A DNA stretch of 64,000 nucleotides from Paenibacillus dauci (GTDB lineage Bacteria > Bacillota > Bacilli > Paenibacillales > Paenibacillaceae), in assembly GCF_000971985.1 (NCBI RefSeq), contig NZ_LAQQ01000002.1:620001-684000 (forward strand), written 5' to 3'. How positions within the stretch are numbered: position 1 is the first letter of the stretch; each line of letters begins with the position of its first letter. The notes under the pieces are model-generated. The model saw only the letters and a program-made list of their open reading frames with translations, ran no database searches and was not told where the DNA came from. Made by a program: the position numbers and the translations under genes. Below are positions 63,546-64,000 of the stretch, piece by piece.

Positions 63546-64000
63546 ATGTTAAGAGGTCTTTATACTGCTGCTTCTGGTATGATTACTCAACAGCGTCGCC
63601 ATGATACGGTGACTCAGAATATCGCAAATATCAATACCCCCGGCTACAAACAGGTAGAAAGCATAGAGCGATCTTTCCCGGAAATGCTGATTTCCTTGAC
63701 CGACGGGGACCAGGGCGCAACGAATCGTAACATTGGCCGTCTAAATACAGGCGTGCTGGCCGAAGAGAGTATCTCCATGAACGTACAGGGTGATGTTCGC
63801 CAGACCAATTCACTGGACGACTTTGCTCTGGTATCGGAGATTAATCTGGCAGATCCGGCCACCGGACAAAATATTCCTTTCGATGCTTCCGGTAAATATG
63901 TAGCAGACAATGGTACAGTAACCTATCGTCCACAGGCGTTCTTTGCAGTTACCGGCAAGGACGGCGAGACAGGCTACACGCGTGACGGTAACTTCCAACT
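63546..64000 (+). CDS. flhO: Flagellar hook-basal body protein FlhO (FlgF/FlgG family), 3' end cut by window
   Basis: Rod protein of the flagellar basal body. The first 151 codons are visible and open to the window end. [36 protein letters not shown] is split here across the family N-terminal helix and the ANxxTPGYK motif (about 30-36); the domain [20 protein letters not shown] is FlgG-like (Y/FTRDGNF). ATG 63546 follows GAGAGGAG. Position after mbl and the sigma-D promoter agree with B. subtilis flhO-flhP. Confidence 0.93.
   Translation, partial: MLRGLYTAASGMITQQRRHDTVTQNIANINTPGYKQVESIERSFPEMLISLTDGDQGATNRNIGRLNTGVLAEESISMNVQGDVRQTNSLDDFALVSEINLADPATGQNIPFDASGKYVADNGTVTYRPQAFFAVTGKDGETGYTRDGNFQ

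Overview
The window looks like a chromosome segment of a motile member of the Bacillota, most likely Paenibacillaceae (Paenibacillus or a close relative such as Saccharibacillus). Evidence: AGGAGG-type ribosome binding sites, Bacillus-type synteny from prfA through ywlC, ywlE, ywlG, glyA, upp, the atp operon, ywzB, murA and mbl to flhO, TTG and GTG starts, and sigma-A and sigma-D type promoters. The genus call is an inference from gene content. I saw no rRNA, tRNA, CRISPR array, insertion sequence or prophage.

Layout. 1-3.1 kb: the end of a siderophore ABC importer operon (two FecCD permeases and an ATPase). 3.2-6.3 kb: NADH oxidase and a formate/nitrite transporter, both behind Rex/FNR-like palindromes. 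6.4-9.7 kb: a cytoplasmic histidine kinase and a chemoreceptor with a sigma-D-like promoter. 10-11.8 kb: an ECF41 sigma factor and an AhpD-like protein with a matching ECF41-type promoter. 12-27.5 kb: mixed accessory genes: SUKH protein, MFS transporters, acetyltransferases, an HPt-receiver-GGDEF-like-receiver protein, glnS, mobA plus a TorD-type chaperone, a PfkB kinase, a TetR/paired-SMR efflux operon and a membrane-anchored PLD-family protein.

27.7-37.4 kb is a tightly overlapping carotenoid operon: three CrtN/CrtI-type oxidoreductases, CrtM synthase, a CruF-like membrane protein, an acyltransferase and a glycosyltransferase. It is followed by type-2 IPP isomerase (fni), whose promoter sits just downstream of a 25-bp tandem array of operator-like palindromes. 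The predicted product is a glycosylated, acylated C30 carotenoid. 37.5-41.8 kb: a second chemoreceptor, ychF and an aldo-keto reductase.

42-64 kb is conserved housekeeping: prfA-prmC-SEDS gene, ywlC, ywlE, ywlG-glyA behind a ZTP riboswitch, upp, wecB, atpZIBEFHAGDC, ywzB, murA, mbl and the start of flhO, which has an exact sigma-D -10 element. The sporulation genes usually interleaved here in Bacillus (spoIIR, spoIID, spoIIQ, spoIIID) are missing from their places. Between the prfA promoter and its start codon lies an undescribed leader with a multi-helix hairpin followed by an intrinsic terminator, an arrangement like a riboswitch or attenuator.
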